This document shows, piece after piece, positions 48,871-58,381 of a stretch of DNA of 64,000 nt. Source of the stretch: Alphaproteobacteria bacterium (GTDB lineage Bacteria; Pseudomonadota; Alphaproteobacteria; Caulobacterales; Hyphomonadaceae). Under the pieces are notes generated by a model. It did no database searches and had not been told where the DNA came from. It saw nothing but the letters and a program-made list of their open reading frames with translations. The position numbers and the translations under genes are program-made. Position 1 is the first letter of the stretch, and each line of letters starts with the position of its first letter. The stretch is from positions 1-64,000 of the forward strand of contig JAAEZZ010000004.1 of the NCBI GenBank assembly GCA_018222605.1, written 5' to 3'.

Positions 48871-49850
48871 GCGTCCGGAAGAGCGCCGCAGCGACGTTCG
48901 TATTCGGCGATGGCCTCAGGCATCCATTTACGGAAATTGGCGGCGCGGGTCTCAGAAGCCGGGTGTGTGGACATCCATTCCGGCGGGCGCTGACCGCCCA
49001 TCTGGCCCATGCGTTCCCACAGATCCGGCGCTTCGCGCGGGTCGTAACAGGCGCGCACAAGCAGATCGAGGCCGATCTTGTCGGCTTCGGTCTCATGCTT
49101 TCGGGAATAGGCCAGCATGCTGCCCTGCGCGGCTATGCCGAACGCCTGCATGATGGCGCGCTGCTGGGACGCGTCCATGTCCCCCAGGCCTACGCCGACA
49201 GCGAGCTGGCCCATCTGCATGACCTGCTGCTGGCTCATCCGCTCTGCCCCGTGATGGGCGAGCGCGTGGCCAATTTCATGCCCCATGACAACGGCGAGCT
49301 TGTCGATATCAGAAATGTCGGCCAGCGTGACCTGCCCGTCATGATTGCCGGTAATGTCCAGGATGCCGGTATAGACGGCCACATAACCGCCCGGCAGGCA
49401 GAAGGCGTTCGGCGTGTCAGAGTCCACGACATAATAGGTCCAGTCGAACTGATCCGCGACAGGCGTGAAGCTGTAGCCCTCGGCCAGCAAATCCTGCTCA
49501 AGCTGTACTGCAGCGGCCTGCAGGCGCGTGCCGATCTGCCGGACTGTGGTGGTCATTTCCTGCGCCTCCGGCCCACAGCTGCCCTCAGAGGCGCACAGGA
49601 CGGCGTTTCCCTGGCTTTGTTCCTGCTGCAGGATCTGGACATAGGATTGCTGACCGAGCTGAACTTCCTGTTCCACGGAGACGGTGTTCAGCTGTTTGCG
49701 GCCTGAAAACGGCACTTCTTTCTGATTGGCCTGCCAGTAAACGAAGAGGAGGAACAGCCCGACCAGGATGAGCGTGAAGCGGCTGCGCAGCAGACCGCCA
49801 AGTCCCCCGGAGCGCGAGCGGTGACCATAAGCATGTCGCGGATACCGCAT
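48867..49850 (-). CDS. M48-family metalloprotease with N-terminal membrane anchor
   Basis: The 327-residue product has an arginine-rich start, one membrane helix (about residues 24-41, RFTLILVGLFLLFVYWQ), then a periplasmic M48 domain. The zinc motif is VMGHEIGHALAHHGAERM near residue 190, with third ligand region SRKHETEADKIGLDLLV near 252 and a conserved ending PPEWMSTHPASETRAANFRK. Two cysteines near VLCASEGSCG may form a disulfide. It is related in layout to the M48 gene at 21688 but is not a close copy. AGGAG precedes the ATG. Confidence 0.93.
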   Translation of the reverse strand: MRYPRHAYGHRSRSGGLGGLLRSRFTLILVGLFLLFVYWQANQKEVPFSGRKQLNTVSVEQEVQLGQQSYVQILQQEQSQGNAVLCASEGSCGPEAQEMTTTVRQIGTRLQAAAVQLEQDLLAEGYSFTPVADQFDWTYYVVDSDTPNAFCLPGGYVAVYTGILDITGNHDGQVTLADISDIDKLAVVMGHEIGHALAHHGAERMSQQQVMQMGQLAVGVGLGDMDASQQRAIMQAFGIAAQGSMLAYSRKHETEADKIGLDLLVRACYDPREAPDLWERMGQMGGQRPPEWMSTHPASETRAANFRKWMPEAIAEYERRCGALPDA

Positions 49851-49961
49851 TGGGCTGTTCTCCTGAGAAACGGGGTAAATACCTTCTTAACCTTGGCCCA
49901 TCGCAAGGGAAAGCAAGGGTGATGCCTTCACGAACCGGTTGATCATCGCTATTTCAGGGAC

Positions 49962-50696
49962 ATGACCGAACAGACCACGCCCCCCCGCCTCGAGATCCGC
50001 ATCATTCCCGTGACGCCCTTGCAGCAGAACACCTCGCTGATCTGGTCCACCGAAACCAAGGAAGGCGTCTTCGTCGATCCGGGCGGCGAAGTGGACAAGC
50101 TGATGGGCGCTGCCGACCAGTTCGGCGTGAAGATTGTCGGCGTCTGGCTGACCCATGGCCATCTGGACCATGCCGGGGCGGCGACCGAGATTTCAGAGCG
50201 TACGGGGTGCCAGATCATCGGCCCGCATGAGGACGACCAGTGGCTGCTCGACGAGCTGGAAGCGCAGGGCGCGAAATATGGCATCACCGATGGCCGCAAT
50301 GTGAAGCCGGACCGCTATCTGCATGATGGCGACGAGCTGGACCTTGCAGGCAATGCGTTCGGCGTCGCCCACTGCCCCGGCCACACGCCAGGACATGTCG
50401 TGATCTATCACAAGGATGGCGGCCTCGCCTTTGTCGGCGATGTGTTGTTCCGCGGCTCCATCGGACGGACAGACTTCCCGCGTGGCAATCACCAGCAGTT
50501 GATCGACTCCATCACCGGCAAGCTGTGGCCGCTGGGCCCGGAAATGCGCTTTGTGCCGGGCCATGGCCCACTCTCCACCTTCGGACAGGAGCGCCAGGAC
50601 AATCCGTTCGTGGCGGACTCGATCACGGGCTATCAGGGCACAGCCACACAAGACGCCAATACGACTGACCAGAAACTCGCCAAACGCTGGAGCTGA
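49962..50696 (+). CDS. MBL-fold metallohydrolase, YcbL/glyoxalase-II-like
   Basis: The 244-residue product has the metallo-beta-lactamase motif LTHGHLDHAGAA near residue 67, FGVAHCPGHTPGHVVIYH near 134, FVGDVLFRGSIGRTDFP near 158 and VPGHGPLS near 205. All five metal ligand groups are present, so it should be an active dinuclear hydrolase, likely on thioesters of the glyoxalase-II type. The cytosolic location follows from the absence of a signal peptide. AGGG lies 3 bases before the ATG. Confidence 0.94.
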   Translation: MTEQTTPPRLEIRIIPVTPLQQNTSLIWSTETKEGVFVDPGGEVDKLMGAADQFGVKIVGVWLTHGHLDHAGAATEISERTGCQIIGPHEDDQWLLDELEAQGAKYGITDGRNVKPDRYLHDGDELDLAGNAFGVAHCPGHTPGHVVIYHKDGGLAFVGDVLFRGSIGRTDFPRGNHQQLIDSITGKLWPLGPEMRFVPGHGPLSTFGQERQDNPFVADSITGYQGTATQDANTTDQKLAKRWS

Positions 50697-50753
50697 TTGT
50701 CGGCGCTACGCCCATTACTTCACATCCCCTTTCTTCCCTTCTGGAGAGCCATC

Positions 50754-51404
50754 ATGAATCTTCGCCTGACTGCACTGACCGGGGTCTGCGCCCTCGCCCT
50801 TGCCGCCTGCGGTGCCCCCAGCAATGAAGCCTCCCCCGCGCCGGTCGAACCGGCCGCGGCGCCGGAAACAACCGTCGACGCCGATGCGGAATGGCATCTG
50901 GTGGATGAGGAATCCCGGCTGACTTTCGTCTCCACCAAAGCCGAAGAAATTGCCGAAGTGCTGACCTTTGACAGCATCATGGGAAGCGTTAGCCCAGAGG
51001 GCCTGGCCACGGTCGACATCTCTCTGAACAGTGTCGACACAAATATCGAACAGCGCGACGAGCGGATGCGCACCATCCTGTTCGATACGGAAACCTATCC
51101 GACACTGACCGTGACCGCCGAAACGCCCCTCGATGGCTTCAGCGACCTGGAAATTGGCGACCGCGATCGCATCAATACTCCGGTGACCATCAGCCTGCAC
51201 GGGCAGGAACGCATCTATGATGCAGACCTTTATGTCACACGCATCGGCCCGAAAAAGGTACTGGTCGAAACGGCGAGCCCTGTGCTGGCCCATGCCGCTG
51301 ATTTCGGCCTGGCTGAGGGTGTGGAAGCCCTGCGCGAGGTGGCCAATCTACCCTCCATCAGCCCGGTTGTGCCGGTATCTGTGTCTTTTGTTTTTGAACA
51401 ATAG
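50754..51404 (+). CDS. YceI-family lipoprotein
   Basis: The 216-residue product has a lipoprotein signal MNLRLTALTGVCALALAACG with lipidated Cys near residue 19. A Pro/Ala-rich spacer follows, then the YceI lipocalin-like domain: SRLTFVSTKAEEIAEVLTFD, DISLNSVDTNIEQRDERM, FDTETYPTLTVTAETP. YceI domains bind isoprenoid-type lipids, but the ligand here is unknown. The ATG at 50754 has GGAG seven bases upstream. It ends 118 bases before the glycine-zipper gene. Confidence 0.92.
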   Translation: MNLRLTALTGVCALALAACGAPSNEASPAPVEPAAAPETTVDADAEWHLVDEESRLTFVSTKAEEIAEVLTFDSIMGSVSPEGLATVDISLNSVDTNIEQRDERMRTILFDTETYPTLTVTAETPLDGFSDLEIGDRDRINTPVTISLHGQERIYDADLYVTRIGPKKVLVETASPVLAHAADFGLAEGVEALREVANLPSISPVVPVSVSFVFEQ

Positions 51405-51521
51405 ATACAAGGGATTTCCTGCATTTTGGCGAGATTACGATACCGTAAGCCACTGAAATGCGGGGGAACCAACCTGAAAAGGGGACGTTTCTCAGCCGTA
51501 GACAACGGAAAGGAATGACCC

Positions 51522-51860
51522 ATGACCGCTTATCTGAAGATTGCCGCTATTGGTGCCAGCGCTATTGCCCTGGCCGCCTGTACGCAGACTGGTACTACGG
51601 AGCGTAATGCTGCTGTTGGCGCAGCCGCAGGTGCCGCAGCAGGTGCTGTGATCGGCAACAATGTCGGCGATGGCGACGCACAACGCGGTGCAGCGATTGG
51701 TGCTGTACTGGGTGGGTCCGCCGGCGCGGCCAAAGGCTGTACGGAATCCGATGATTGCGACATGCCGGGCGTAGCCGATCAGCCAGACGAAAAAGACTCA
51801 GACGGTGATGGACGTGTCGATATGTACGACCGCTATCCTTACGATGCTTCGCGCTGGTAG
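51522..51860 (+). CDS. Glycine-zipper lipoprotein
   Basis: The 112-residue product has a lipobox in ASAIALAACTQTG (Cys about residue 20). A glycine-zipper membrane-association segment follows (about residues 30-67, AAVGAAAGAAAGAVIGNNVG and GAAIGAVLGGSAGAAKG), as in YMGG/OmpA-like small lipoproteins. The C-terminus is acidic with an EF-hand-like DSDGDGRVDMYD, so it may bind calcium. AAAGGAA precedes the ATG. A terminator follows. Role unknown. Confidence 0.9.
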   Translation: MTAYLKIAAIGASAIALAACTQTGTTERNAAVGAAAGAAAGAVIGNNVGDGDAQRGAAIGAVLGGSAGAAKGCTESDDCDMPGVADQPDEKDSDGDGRVDMYDRYPYDASRW

Positions 51861-51887
51861 CCGCTGAGGCAGTCGCGTGATGGTGAG

Positions 51888-51917
51888 GCCCTGCATCCCC
51901 CCGGATGCAGGGCTTTA
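51888..51917 (+). terminator. Intrinsic terminator of the glycine-zipper lipoprotein gene
   Basis: GCCCTGCATCC (51888-51898) and GGATGCAGGGC (51903-51913) form an 11-base perfect stem with a 4-base loop, followed by TTTATCTTT. It is 28 bases past the stop. Confidence 0.92.
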
Positions 51918-52067
51918 TCTTTATGGCCTGAATGACCTCATATCCTTCGCCACATTTCGCCCTGACAAGTCCACACTCTTACCCTCACCTGCCCCGGAAC
52001 GGGCGTGTCCTGTTCTTTGTTTCTTAAGGGATGGCATTGTGCCGAAGCGAAAGAACTGGAGACCCTG

Positions 52068-52556
52068 ATGGGAGAGCCCATCCTAGACCTGACCCAATTG
52101 AACATCCGCCCGGCGAAAGTCATGCCCCATGGCTCTGCGCCGGATGCCCAAGCCTTGCGTCAGCGGGTGAGGGATTGGTGCCGCAGCTGGCCGGAAGGCA
52201 ATCGTGGCGGCGTGTTTACCCGCCGCGCGAGCCTGGCCGCCGAGGGCGGTATCCAGCTACTCAGCGATTTCGGCAAGGATGTCGCAATTTCCCACAGCCT
52301 GTCCGAGTATCACGAGCTATGGCGTCCCATCCTGAACGACACGTTCCGCAACTGGGACTTCCGCATCGTGACGCCGATTGATCTGCGCCAAACAAACGAG
52401 ATGGCGGCCGTCACCTTCTTTGCCTCTCTGAACGGCACCACACATGATGGTCAGGAGATGTCTCAGCTGAATGCCGTGTCGCAGATCTGGCAGAAAATCA
52501 GCGGCCACGGGCAGCTGGTGCACGAGCACACATCGGTCCATTCTGAAGGCCGCTAG
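52068..52556 (+). CDS. SnoaL/NTF2-like domain protein
   Basis: The 162-residue product has the shape of a SnoaL/NTF2-like (ketosteroid-isomerase-type) fold. It shows an N-terminal helix pair (RQRVRDWCRSWPEG), FRNWDFRIVTPIDLR, MAAVTFFASLNGTT and IWQKISGHGQLVHEHTSVHS, with the last His-rich strand common to such proteins. Whether it is an enzyme is not clear. The ATG at 52068 has GGAG eight bases upstream. It stands alone, before carB. Confidence 0.75.
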   Translation: MGEPILDLTQLNIRPAKVMPHGSAPDAQALRQRVRDWCRSWPEGNRGGVFTRRASLAAEGGIQLLSDFGKDVAISHSLSEYHELWRPILNDTFRNWDFRIVTPIDLRQTNEMAAVTFFASLNGTTHDGQEMSQLNAVSQIWQKISGHGQLVHEHTSVHSEGR

Positions 52557-52682
52557 ACAGGGCCAAGCCGGACGCACTGCAGATAGACTGCAGCAAATGT
52601 TCATAATCGTCCCGTTTGGCCTTGCCCCGCCCCCCGACTCCCAGCTATGAGGCAGCCGTTTGGCCGGTAGGAGTAATTTAAC

Positions 52683-55600
52683 ATGCCTAAGCGCACCGAT
52701 ATCAGCTCCATTCTGGTCATCGGTGCTGGTCCGATCATTATCGGCCAGGCCTGTGAGTTCGACTATTCAGGGGTTCAGGCCGTCAAGGCGCTGAAAAGTG
52801 AGGGATACCGGGTCATCCTGGTGAACTCCAACCCGGCGACAATCATGACTGATCCTGAACTTGCCGATGCCACCTATATCGAACCGATCCTTCCCGAGAT
52901 CGTCGAGAAGATCATCGAGATCGAAAAGCCCGATGCCCTGCTGCCGACCATGGGCGGCCAGACCGCGCTAAACTGCGCGCTGGATATGCACTATGCCGGC
53001 ATTCTGGAGAAGCATGGCGTTGAACTGATCGGGGCGCGCGCCGAAGCCATCGAGATGGCCGAAGACCGCAAGCTGTTCCGCGAAGCCATGGACCGGATCG
53101 GCCTGGAAAATCCGCGCGCTGCGATCATCGCCTCCCCCAAGAAGGAAAATGGCCAATACGACCGGATCGAGGGCCTGAAGCGCGCCATGGAAGCGCTGGA
53201 CGAGGTTGGCCTGCCCGCCATCATCCGCCCGGCCTTCACACTGGGCGGCACAGGCGGCGGTGTGGCCTATAATGTTCAGGAATATGAAGAGATCTGCCGG
53301 TCCGGTCTCGCGGCCTCTCCGATGGCGCAGATCCTGGTGGATGAGAGCCTGCTGGGCTGGAAAGAGTATGAGATGGAAGTTGTTCGCGACAAGGCGGACA
53401 ATGCGATCATCATCTGCTCTATCGAGAATATTGACCCGATGGGCGTCCATACAGGAGACTCCATCACTGTCGCGCCAGCCCTGACGCTGACCGACAAGGA
53501 ATATCAGGTAATGCGGAATGCCTCTCTCGCCGTGCTACGCGAGATTGGCGTCGAGACCGGCGGTTCCAATGTGCAATTTGCCGTGAACCCGAAAGATGGC
53601 CGTCTGGTCGTCATCGAGATGAACCCGCGCGTCTCTCGGTCATCCGCGCTGGCCTCCAAGGCGACCGGCTTCCCGATTGCCAAGATCGCCGCGAAACTGG
53701 CCGTCGGCTTCACGCTGGACGAGCTGGACAATGACATTACGGGCGTGACGCCAGCCTCCTTCGAGCCGACCATCGATTATGTCGTGACGAAGATCCCGCG
53801 CTTTGCCTTTGAGAAATACAAAGGCGCAGAGCCCGTGTTGACCACGGCGATGAAATCTGTCGGCGAGGCGATGGCCATCGGCCGGAACTTCCAGGAAAGC
53901 CTTCAGAAGGCACTCTGCTCTCTAGAAACAGGCCTTTGCGGACTGGATGAGATCGCGTTCGAGACGGAAGCCGATCTGCGCACGGCGCTGGGTGTTCCCT
54001 CACCTGACCGTTTGCGTGTTGTCGCACAGGCGCTGCGGCAGGGGCTGAGCGTAGACGAGGTTTACCAGGTCACCTCCATCGACAAATGGTTCCTGCGCCA
54101 GATCGCGGAGCTGATGGCGGTCGAGGCGGACGTGCGCAAGAATGGCCTGCCGGAAGACAAAGCCGGCATGGTGCACCTGAAATCCCTCGGTTTCTCCGAC
54201 AAGCGCCTCGGCGCGCTGGTGGGCCAGAGCGAAGGCTGGGTACGCGGGTATCGCCACTCCCTGAATGTACGCCCGGTCTACAAGCGAATTGATACGTGTG
54301 CGGCAGAGTTTGCGGCGAAGACGCCTTATCTCTACTCCACCTATGAACAACCGGCCTTTGGCCAGGAAGAGGCAGACTGCGAAGCCCTGCCCTCTACCCG
54401 CAACAAGGCGATGATTCTGGGCGGTGGCCCGAACCGGATTGGCCAGGGCATCGAGTTCGACTATTGCTGCTGCCACGCAGCCTTTGCCATGGAAGACCTT
54501 GGCGTTGAGTCAATCATGGTCAACTGCAACCCTGAAACAGTGTCTACGGACTATGACACATCGGATCGCCTCTATTTCGAGCCGCTGACCGATGAGCATG
54601 TTCTGGAGATCATCCACAAGGAACAATCCGTCGGCACGCTGCAAGGCGTGATCGTGCAGTTTGGCGGGCAGACACCGCTGAAGCTCGCAAGCACTCTGGA
54701 TGCGGAAAATATTCCAATTCTGGGCACCAGCCCAGCCTCCATCGATCTGGCAGAAGACCGTGAGCAATTCGCGGCCCTGCTCGACAGGCTGAACATCCAG
54801 CAGGCCCCGTCCCGCACGGCGCGCAGTGTGGATGAAGCCCAGGTGAAGGCCAACGAGATCGGCTATCCGGTCATGCTACGCCCGTCCTTTGTGCTGGGCG
54901 GCCGCGCCATGGAAATCGCGCGCGATGATGAAGACCTGCGCAAATTTGCGGCTGAAGCCCTACAGGTTTCCGGCGATGCCTCCCTGTTCATCGACCGCTA
55001 TCTCTCCGATGCGATCGAGGTGGATGTGGACGCGCTGTGCGACGGCGAGACCGTGCATGTTGCGGGCATCATGGAGCATATTGAAGAGGCCGGTGTGCAC
55101 TCTGGCGACTCCGCCTGCGCCCTGCCGCCCTACACGCTGTCTGAAAGCCTGCAGCGCCGCCTTAAGGACCAGACCATCGCCCTTGCCAAGGCCTTGCAGG
55201 TGCGCGGCCTGATCAACATCCAGTTCGCGGTGAAAGATGACGAAATCTATGTGCTGGAAGCCAATCCACGCGCCAGCCGTACCGTGCCGTTCGTAGCCAA
55301 GGCGGTCGGCGCCCCGATTGCCAGCATCGCCGCGAAAGTAATGGCCGGCCGCCTGCTGCCGGAATTTGACCTGACCAATGCCAATCCGCGCCGCGTGGCG
55401 GTGAAGGAAGCCGTGTTCCCGTTTGCCCGCTTCCCAGGTGTCGACCCGCAGCTGGGTCCAGAAATGAGATCCACAGGCGAAGTCATGGGCTGGGATGACG
55501 ATTTCGGCATGGCCTTCCTGAAGAGCCAACTGGCCGGCGGCGTTCACCTGCCCGAATCAGGCACCGTGTTCGTTTCCGTGAAGGATTCCGACAAAAAGGG

Positions 55601-55946
55601 CATCATCGAAGCGATCAGAAACCTGTCCGAGATGGGCTTTTCCATCGTTGCGACCAGCGGCACGGCAAGTTTCCTGGAAGGCGAGGGTTTGACCGTCACG
55701 CGCATCAATAAAGTGCTTGAAGGACAGCCCCATATTGTCGACGCCATGATCAATGGCGACATCCAGCTTGTGTTCAATACCACCGAAGGTGCTGCATCCA
55801 TTGCAGATTCCGCCTCGATCCGTCGTACAGCGGTGAACCGGAAAATTCCGTACTTCACCACTCTTGCAGCTTCGATCGCTTCGGTGCAGGCTATTGCGAG
55901 TATGAAAGCCCGGGAAATCTCGGTTCGCGCCTTGCAATCGGCCTGA
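52683..55946 (+). CDS. carB: Carbamoyl-phosphate synthase large subunit
   Basis: The 1087-residue cytoplasmic enzyme makes carbamoyl phosphate from bicarbonate, ATP and glutamine-derived ammonia for arginine and pyrimidine synthesis. It begins [20 protein letters not shown]. The two ATP-grasp halves are visible (first with [10 protein letters not shown], second starting near [20 protein letters not shown]), and a C-terminal allosteric MGS-like domain (about residues 955-1087) contains [25 protein letters not shown] lies ahead of the ATG. carA is not adjacent, which is usual in some alphaproteobacteria; greA follows. Confidence 0.98.
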   Translation: MPKRTDISSILVIGAGPIIIGQACEFDYSGVQAVKALKSEGYRVILVNSNPATIMTDPELADATYIEPILPEIVEKIIEIEKPDALLPTMGGQTALNCALDMHYAGILEKHGVELIGARAEAIEMAEDRKLFREAMDRIGLENPRAAIIASPKKENGQYDRIEGLKRAMEALDEVGLPAIIRPAFTLGGTGGGVAYNVQEYEEICRSGLAASPMAQILVDESLLGWKEYEMEVVRDKADNAIIICSIENIDPMGVHTGDSITVAPALTLTDKEYQVMRNASLAVLREIGVETGGSNVQFAVNPKDGRLVVIEMNPRVSRSSALASKATGFPIAKIAAKLAVGFTLDELDNDITGVTPASFEPTIDYVVTKIPRFAFEKYKGAEPVLTTAMKSVGEAMAIGRNFQESLQKALCSLETGLCGLDEIAFETEADLRTALGVPSPDRLRVVAQALRQGLSVDEVYQVTSIDKWFLRQIAELMAVEADVRKNGLPEDKAGMVHLKSLGFSDKRLGALVGQSEGWVRGYRHSLNVRPVYKRIDTCAAEFAAKTPYLYSTYEQPAFGQEEADCEALPSTRNKAMILGGGPNRIGQGIEFDYCCCHAAFAMEDLGVESIMVNCNPETVSTDYDTSDRLYFEPLTDEHVLEIIHKEQSVGTLQGVIVQFGGQTPLKLASTLDAENIPILGTSPASIDLAEDREQFAALLDRLNIQQAPSRTARSVDEAQVKANEIGYPVMLRPSFVLGGRAMEIARDDEDLRKFAAEALQVSGDASLFIDRYLSDAIEVDVDALCDGETVHVAGIMEHIEEAGVHSGDSACALPPYTLSESLQRRLKDQTIALAKALQVRGLINIQFAVKDDEIYVLEANPRASRTVPFVAKAVGAPIASIAAKVMAGRLLPEFDLTNANPRRVAVKEAVFPFARFPGVDPQLGPEMRSTGEVMGWDDDFGMAFLKSQLAGGVHLPESGTVFVSVKDSDKKGIIEAIRNLSEMGFSIVATSGTASFLEGEGLTVTRINKVLEGQPHIVDAMINGDIQLVFNTTEGAASIADSASIRRTAVNRKIPYFTTLAASIASVQAIASMKAREISVRALQSA

Positions 55947-56015
55947 ACGCGCCCCACTTGACGCCCTTCATATTTAAGACAACGATTTTTGCCGCCAACT
56001 ATAGAGGTGACATCC

Positions 56016-56489
56016 ATGGAACGCATTCCCATGACCGCAGAAGGCCATGCTGCGCTTCAGGCAGAACTGAAAACGCTGAAATCCATCGAACGCCCCAATA
56101 TCATTGCGGCGATTTCTGAAGCACGCGCGCATGGTGACCTTTCGGAAAATGCCGAGTACCACGCCGCAAAAGAGAAGCAGAGCTTCATTGAAGGCCGTAT
56201 CGCGGAGATCGACGACAAACTGGCCCGTGCCGAAGTTATCGATGTCAGCAAGCTGACGGGCTCAAAAATCCGCTTTGGCGCTACCGTGACATTGATTGAT
56301 GTCGATACGGAAGATGAGAGTACCTACAAGATTGTGGGCGAAGACGAGGCTAATGTGAAGGATGGCAAGATTTCCATCACCTCACCGATTGCCCGTGCCC
56401 TGATCGGCAAGGAAGAAGGCGACGAGGCCGAAGTGGCCGCCCCCTCCGGGGCCCGCGCCTACGAAATCGCCAAGGTCGAGTACAACTAA
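56016..56489 (+). CDS. greA: Transcription elongation factor GreA
   Basis: The 157-residue product starts [19 protein letters not shown]. It forms the N-terminal coiled-coil hairpin with the acidic tip ([18 protein letters not shown]) and a C-terminal FKBP-like domain ([18 protein letters not shown]). GreA enters the RNA polymerase secondary channel and stimulates cleavage of backtracked RNA. The ATG at 56016 has GAGGTGA seven bases upstream. The next ATG follows the TAA with no gap, so the ELM1-family gene is coupled. Confidence 0.97.
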   Translation: MERIPMTAEGHAALQAELKTLKSIERPNIIAAISEARAHGDLSENAEYHAAKEKQSFIEGRIAEIDDKLARAEVIDVSKLTGSKIRFGATVTLIDVDTEDESTYKIVGEDEANVKDGKISITSPIARALIGKEEGDEAEVAAPSGARAYEIAKVEYN

Positions 56490-57569
56490 ATGGCGAAGGC
56501 GGGGTCGCTCGGACCATCCGTCTGGGCGGTCTCAGACGGCCGCGCAGGCAATGCCGCGCAGGTGCGCGCAGTGCTTCAGGCGCTGGGCGAAACACGCCGC
56601 TGGATCCAGATTGCGCACATTCCGGGCGAAGGCCACCGGTCAGAACCGCTGGTGCTGACCCCGCGCGCGCCCTGGACCTGGCTGCCGGCAGACAAATGGC
56701 CATCTCCCCTCGCCTCCCTGCCAAAGGACCAGCGCGCCCTGCTGACGCCGCCCTGGCCGAATGTCTGGATCGCGGCAGGCCGCCGCTCCGCCCCGCTGAC
56801 GCGTGCCATACGTGAGCTGTCTGGCGGCAAGACGCTGACCGTGCAGATCCTGGACCCGCGCATTCCGCCGGAGAATTTCGACCTTCTGGTCACGCCGAAA
56901 CATGACGAGGTGGAAGGCGAAAATGTCATCCAGACCGTTGGCTCGCCCTCCTATTTCGCACCGGACCTGATCGAGGATGCCGGCCAGTCTTTCGCAGATC
57001 TGGCCGATGAACGCGGCAAGAGCGCAATTGTCATTCTGGGCGGGAACTCCCGTGCACATACATTTACAGATGCTGCTGCAGAGCGTCTGGAGTCGCAATT
57101 GCGCGTTCTGGCAAGTCAGGGCTGGCGCCTGCGCATCACCACATCACGCCGCACGCCTGTGCCGATCGTTGCGAAGTTCCGTGCGATGGCGGATGAAATC
57201 GGCGCACGCTTCTGGTCGGGCCCTGAAGATGGCGACAATCCCTACCTCGCCTGGCTGATCTTTTCCGATTGCGCCATCGTCACCGAAGATAGCGCCAATA
57301 TGCTGTCCGATGCTGCCTGGCATGATCTGCCGATCCATATTGTCCGGCTGGAAGGCCGCTCGAAAAAGTTCGACAAGCTGCACCAGAGCCTGATCGATCA
57401 TGGCGCTGCGCGCTGGTTCGGCGGCACGCTTGAAACCTGGAGCTATCCTGCCCTGCGGGAGGCCGACAAGGTGGCCGATGCCATCGTGAAAAAGCTGTTG
57501 CAGCAGTACCCCCAGCCGGAAATGGGCGGCGACGAGACCAAGGTGGCCGCGCCGGACTGGTTGAGCTGA
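56490..57569 (+). CDS. ELM1/GtrOC1-family protein (mitochondrial fission ELM1-like)
   Basis: The 359-residue product is an ELM1-family protein, found in plant mitochondria and widespread in alphaproteobacteria. Landmarks are VWAVSDGRAGNAAQVRAVLQ near the start, WIAAGRRSAPLTRAIREL, VQILDPRIPPENFDLLVTPK and VTEDSANMLSDAAWHDLPIH. The fold resembles glycosyltransferases. In bacteria a link to lipopolysaccharide (GtrOC1-like) has been suggested; a plant homologue recruits dynamin. It starts directly at the greA stop (TAAATG). Confidence 0.88.
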   Translation: MAKAGSLGPSVWAVSDGRAGNAAQVRAVLQALGETRRWIQIAHIPGEGHRSEPLVLTPRAPWTWLPADKWPSPLASLPKDQRALLTPPWPNVWIAAGRRSAPLTRAIRELSGGKTLTVQILDPRIPPENFDLLVTPKHDEVEGENVIQTVGSPSYFAPDLIEDAGQSFADLADERGKSAIVILGGNSRAHTFTDAAAERLESQLRVLASQGWRLRITTSRRTPVPIVAKFRAMADEIGARFWSGPEDGDNPYLAWLIFSDCAIVTEDSANMLSDAAWHDLPIHIVRLEGRSKKFDKLHQSLIDHGAARWFGGTLETWSYPALREADKVADAIVKKLLQQYPQPEMGGDETKVAAPDWLS

Positions 57570-57642
57570 CCTGATCTTCGATTGCATTCCCGACCTGTTT
57601 GAGGCCTAATATGGCTCATCAGTCAGGTGGGGGGCTGTTTTG

Positions 57643-58377
57643 ATGGCAACAAGCATGGAGTCACTTCGCACCTTTTTTCGCGACTGCCGAAAGGCAGACA
57701 GCCTTGCAGACCTACGTCTTGCGGCCGTGACGTATTACAAGACGACCTCTGTAAAGATGGCCAGCTATATGCATTTCCCGCCCGTCGGCGCGCGGGATTT
57801 CAATGGCCAGATCCGCATTGCAGAGTTTGGCTATCCGGAAGAATGGCGGCGCACCTATCTGCGCAAGCGGCTTTACCAGAACGATCCTCTGGCCCGCCGT
57901 GCACCCGGCTTTATCCGCCCCTATTTCTGGAGCGAGGTGCAGCACTTTTCGGACCTGACCGATGAGGAGCGCAGCTATATCATCATGGTCAGTCAGGAGC
58001 AGCTGGGCGAAGGCCTCAGCGTTCCGGTATTTGGCCCCGCGCAACGAAACGGATATTGCGCGCTTGGCTTCGGTCGCGGCAATCCGATACCGTCGGACGA
58101 TGAAGTGCTGGAATTGCAGGCCGCCTGTCAGATGGGGCATCTGGCCTATTGTGAATTGCTGCTGAAGGATCTGCCCAGGGGCACCAATCTTTCCTCGCGT
58201 GAAAGAGAGATCCTGTACTGGATTGTACGGGGGCAGACGAATGCGCAGATTGCGGAATCCACGCGCCTCTCCCGCAATACGGTGGAGACCTATATAAGGC
58301 GCTGCTTCCAGAAACTGGATGTGAATGATCGCGTGTCGGCTGCGCTGCGCGGCATGGCGCTGGGTATGGTGGACTAA
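57643..58377 (+). CDS. LuxR-family transcription regulator with autoinducer-binding domain (solo)
   Basis: The 244-residue product has an N-terminal autoinducer-binding domain and a C-terminal LuxR/GerE helix-turn-helix (about residues 182-235; LSSREREILYWIVRGQTNAQ). With an offset of 11, the six pocket residues known from TraR are all present at exactly the same spacing: Trp68, Tyr72, Asp81, Pro82, Trp96 and Gly124 here (TraR 57, 61, 70, 71, 85, 113). The HTH residues Glu, Leu and Gly equivalent to TraR 178, 182 and 188 are present too. No LuxI synthase is nearby, so it may sense acyl-homoserine lactones made elsewhere. The ATG at 57643 follows GGGG by 10 bases. Confidence 0.93.
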   Translation: MATSMESLRTFFRDCRKADSLADLRLAAVTYYKTTSVKMASYMHFPPVGARDFNGQIRIAEFGYPEEWRRTYLRKRLYQNDPLARRAPGFIRPYFWSEVQHFSDLTDEERSYIIMVSQEQLGEGLSVPVFGPAQRNGYCALGFGRGNPIPSDDEVLELQAACQMGHLAYCELLLKDLPRGTNLSSREREILYWIVRGQTNAQIAESTRLSRNTVETYIRRCFQKLDVNDRVSAALRGMALGMVD

Positions 58378-58381
58378 GGCG

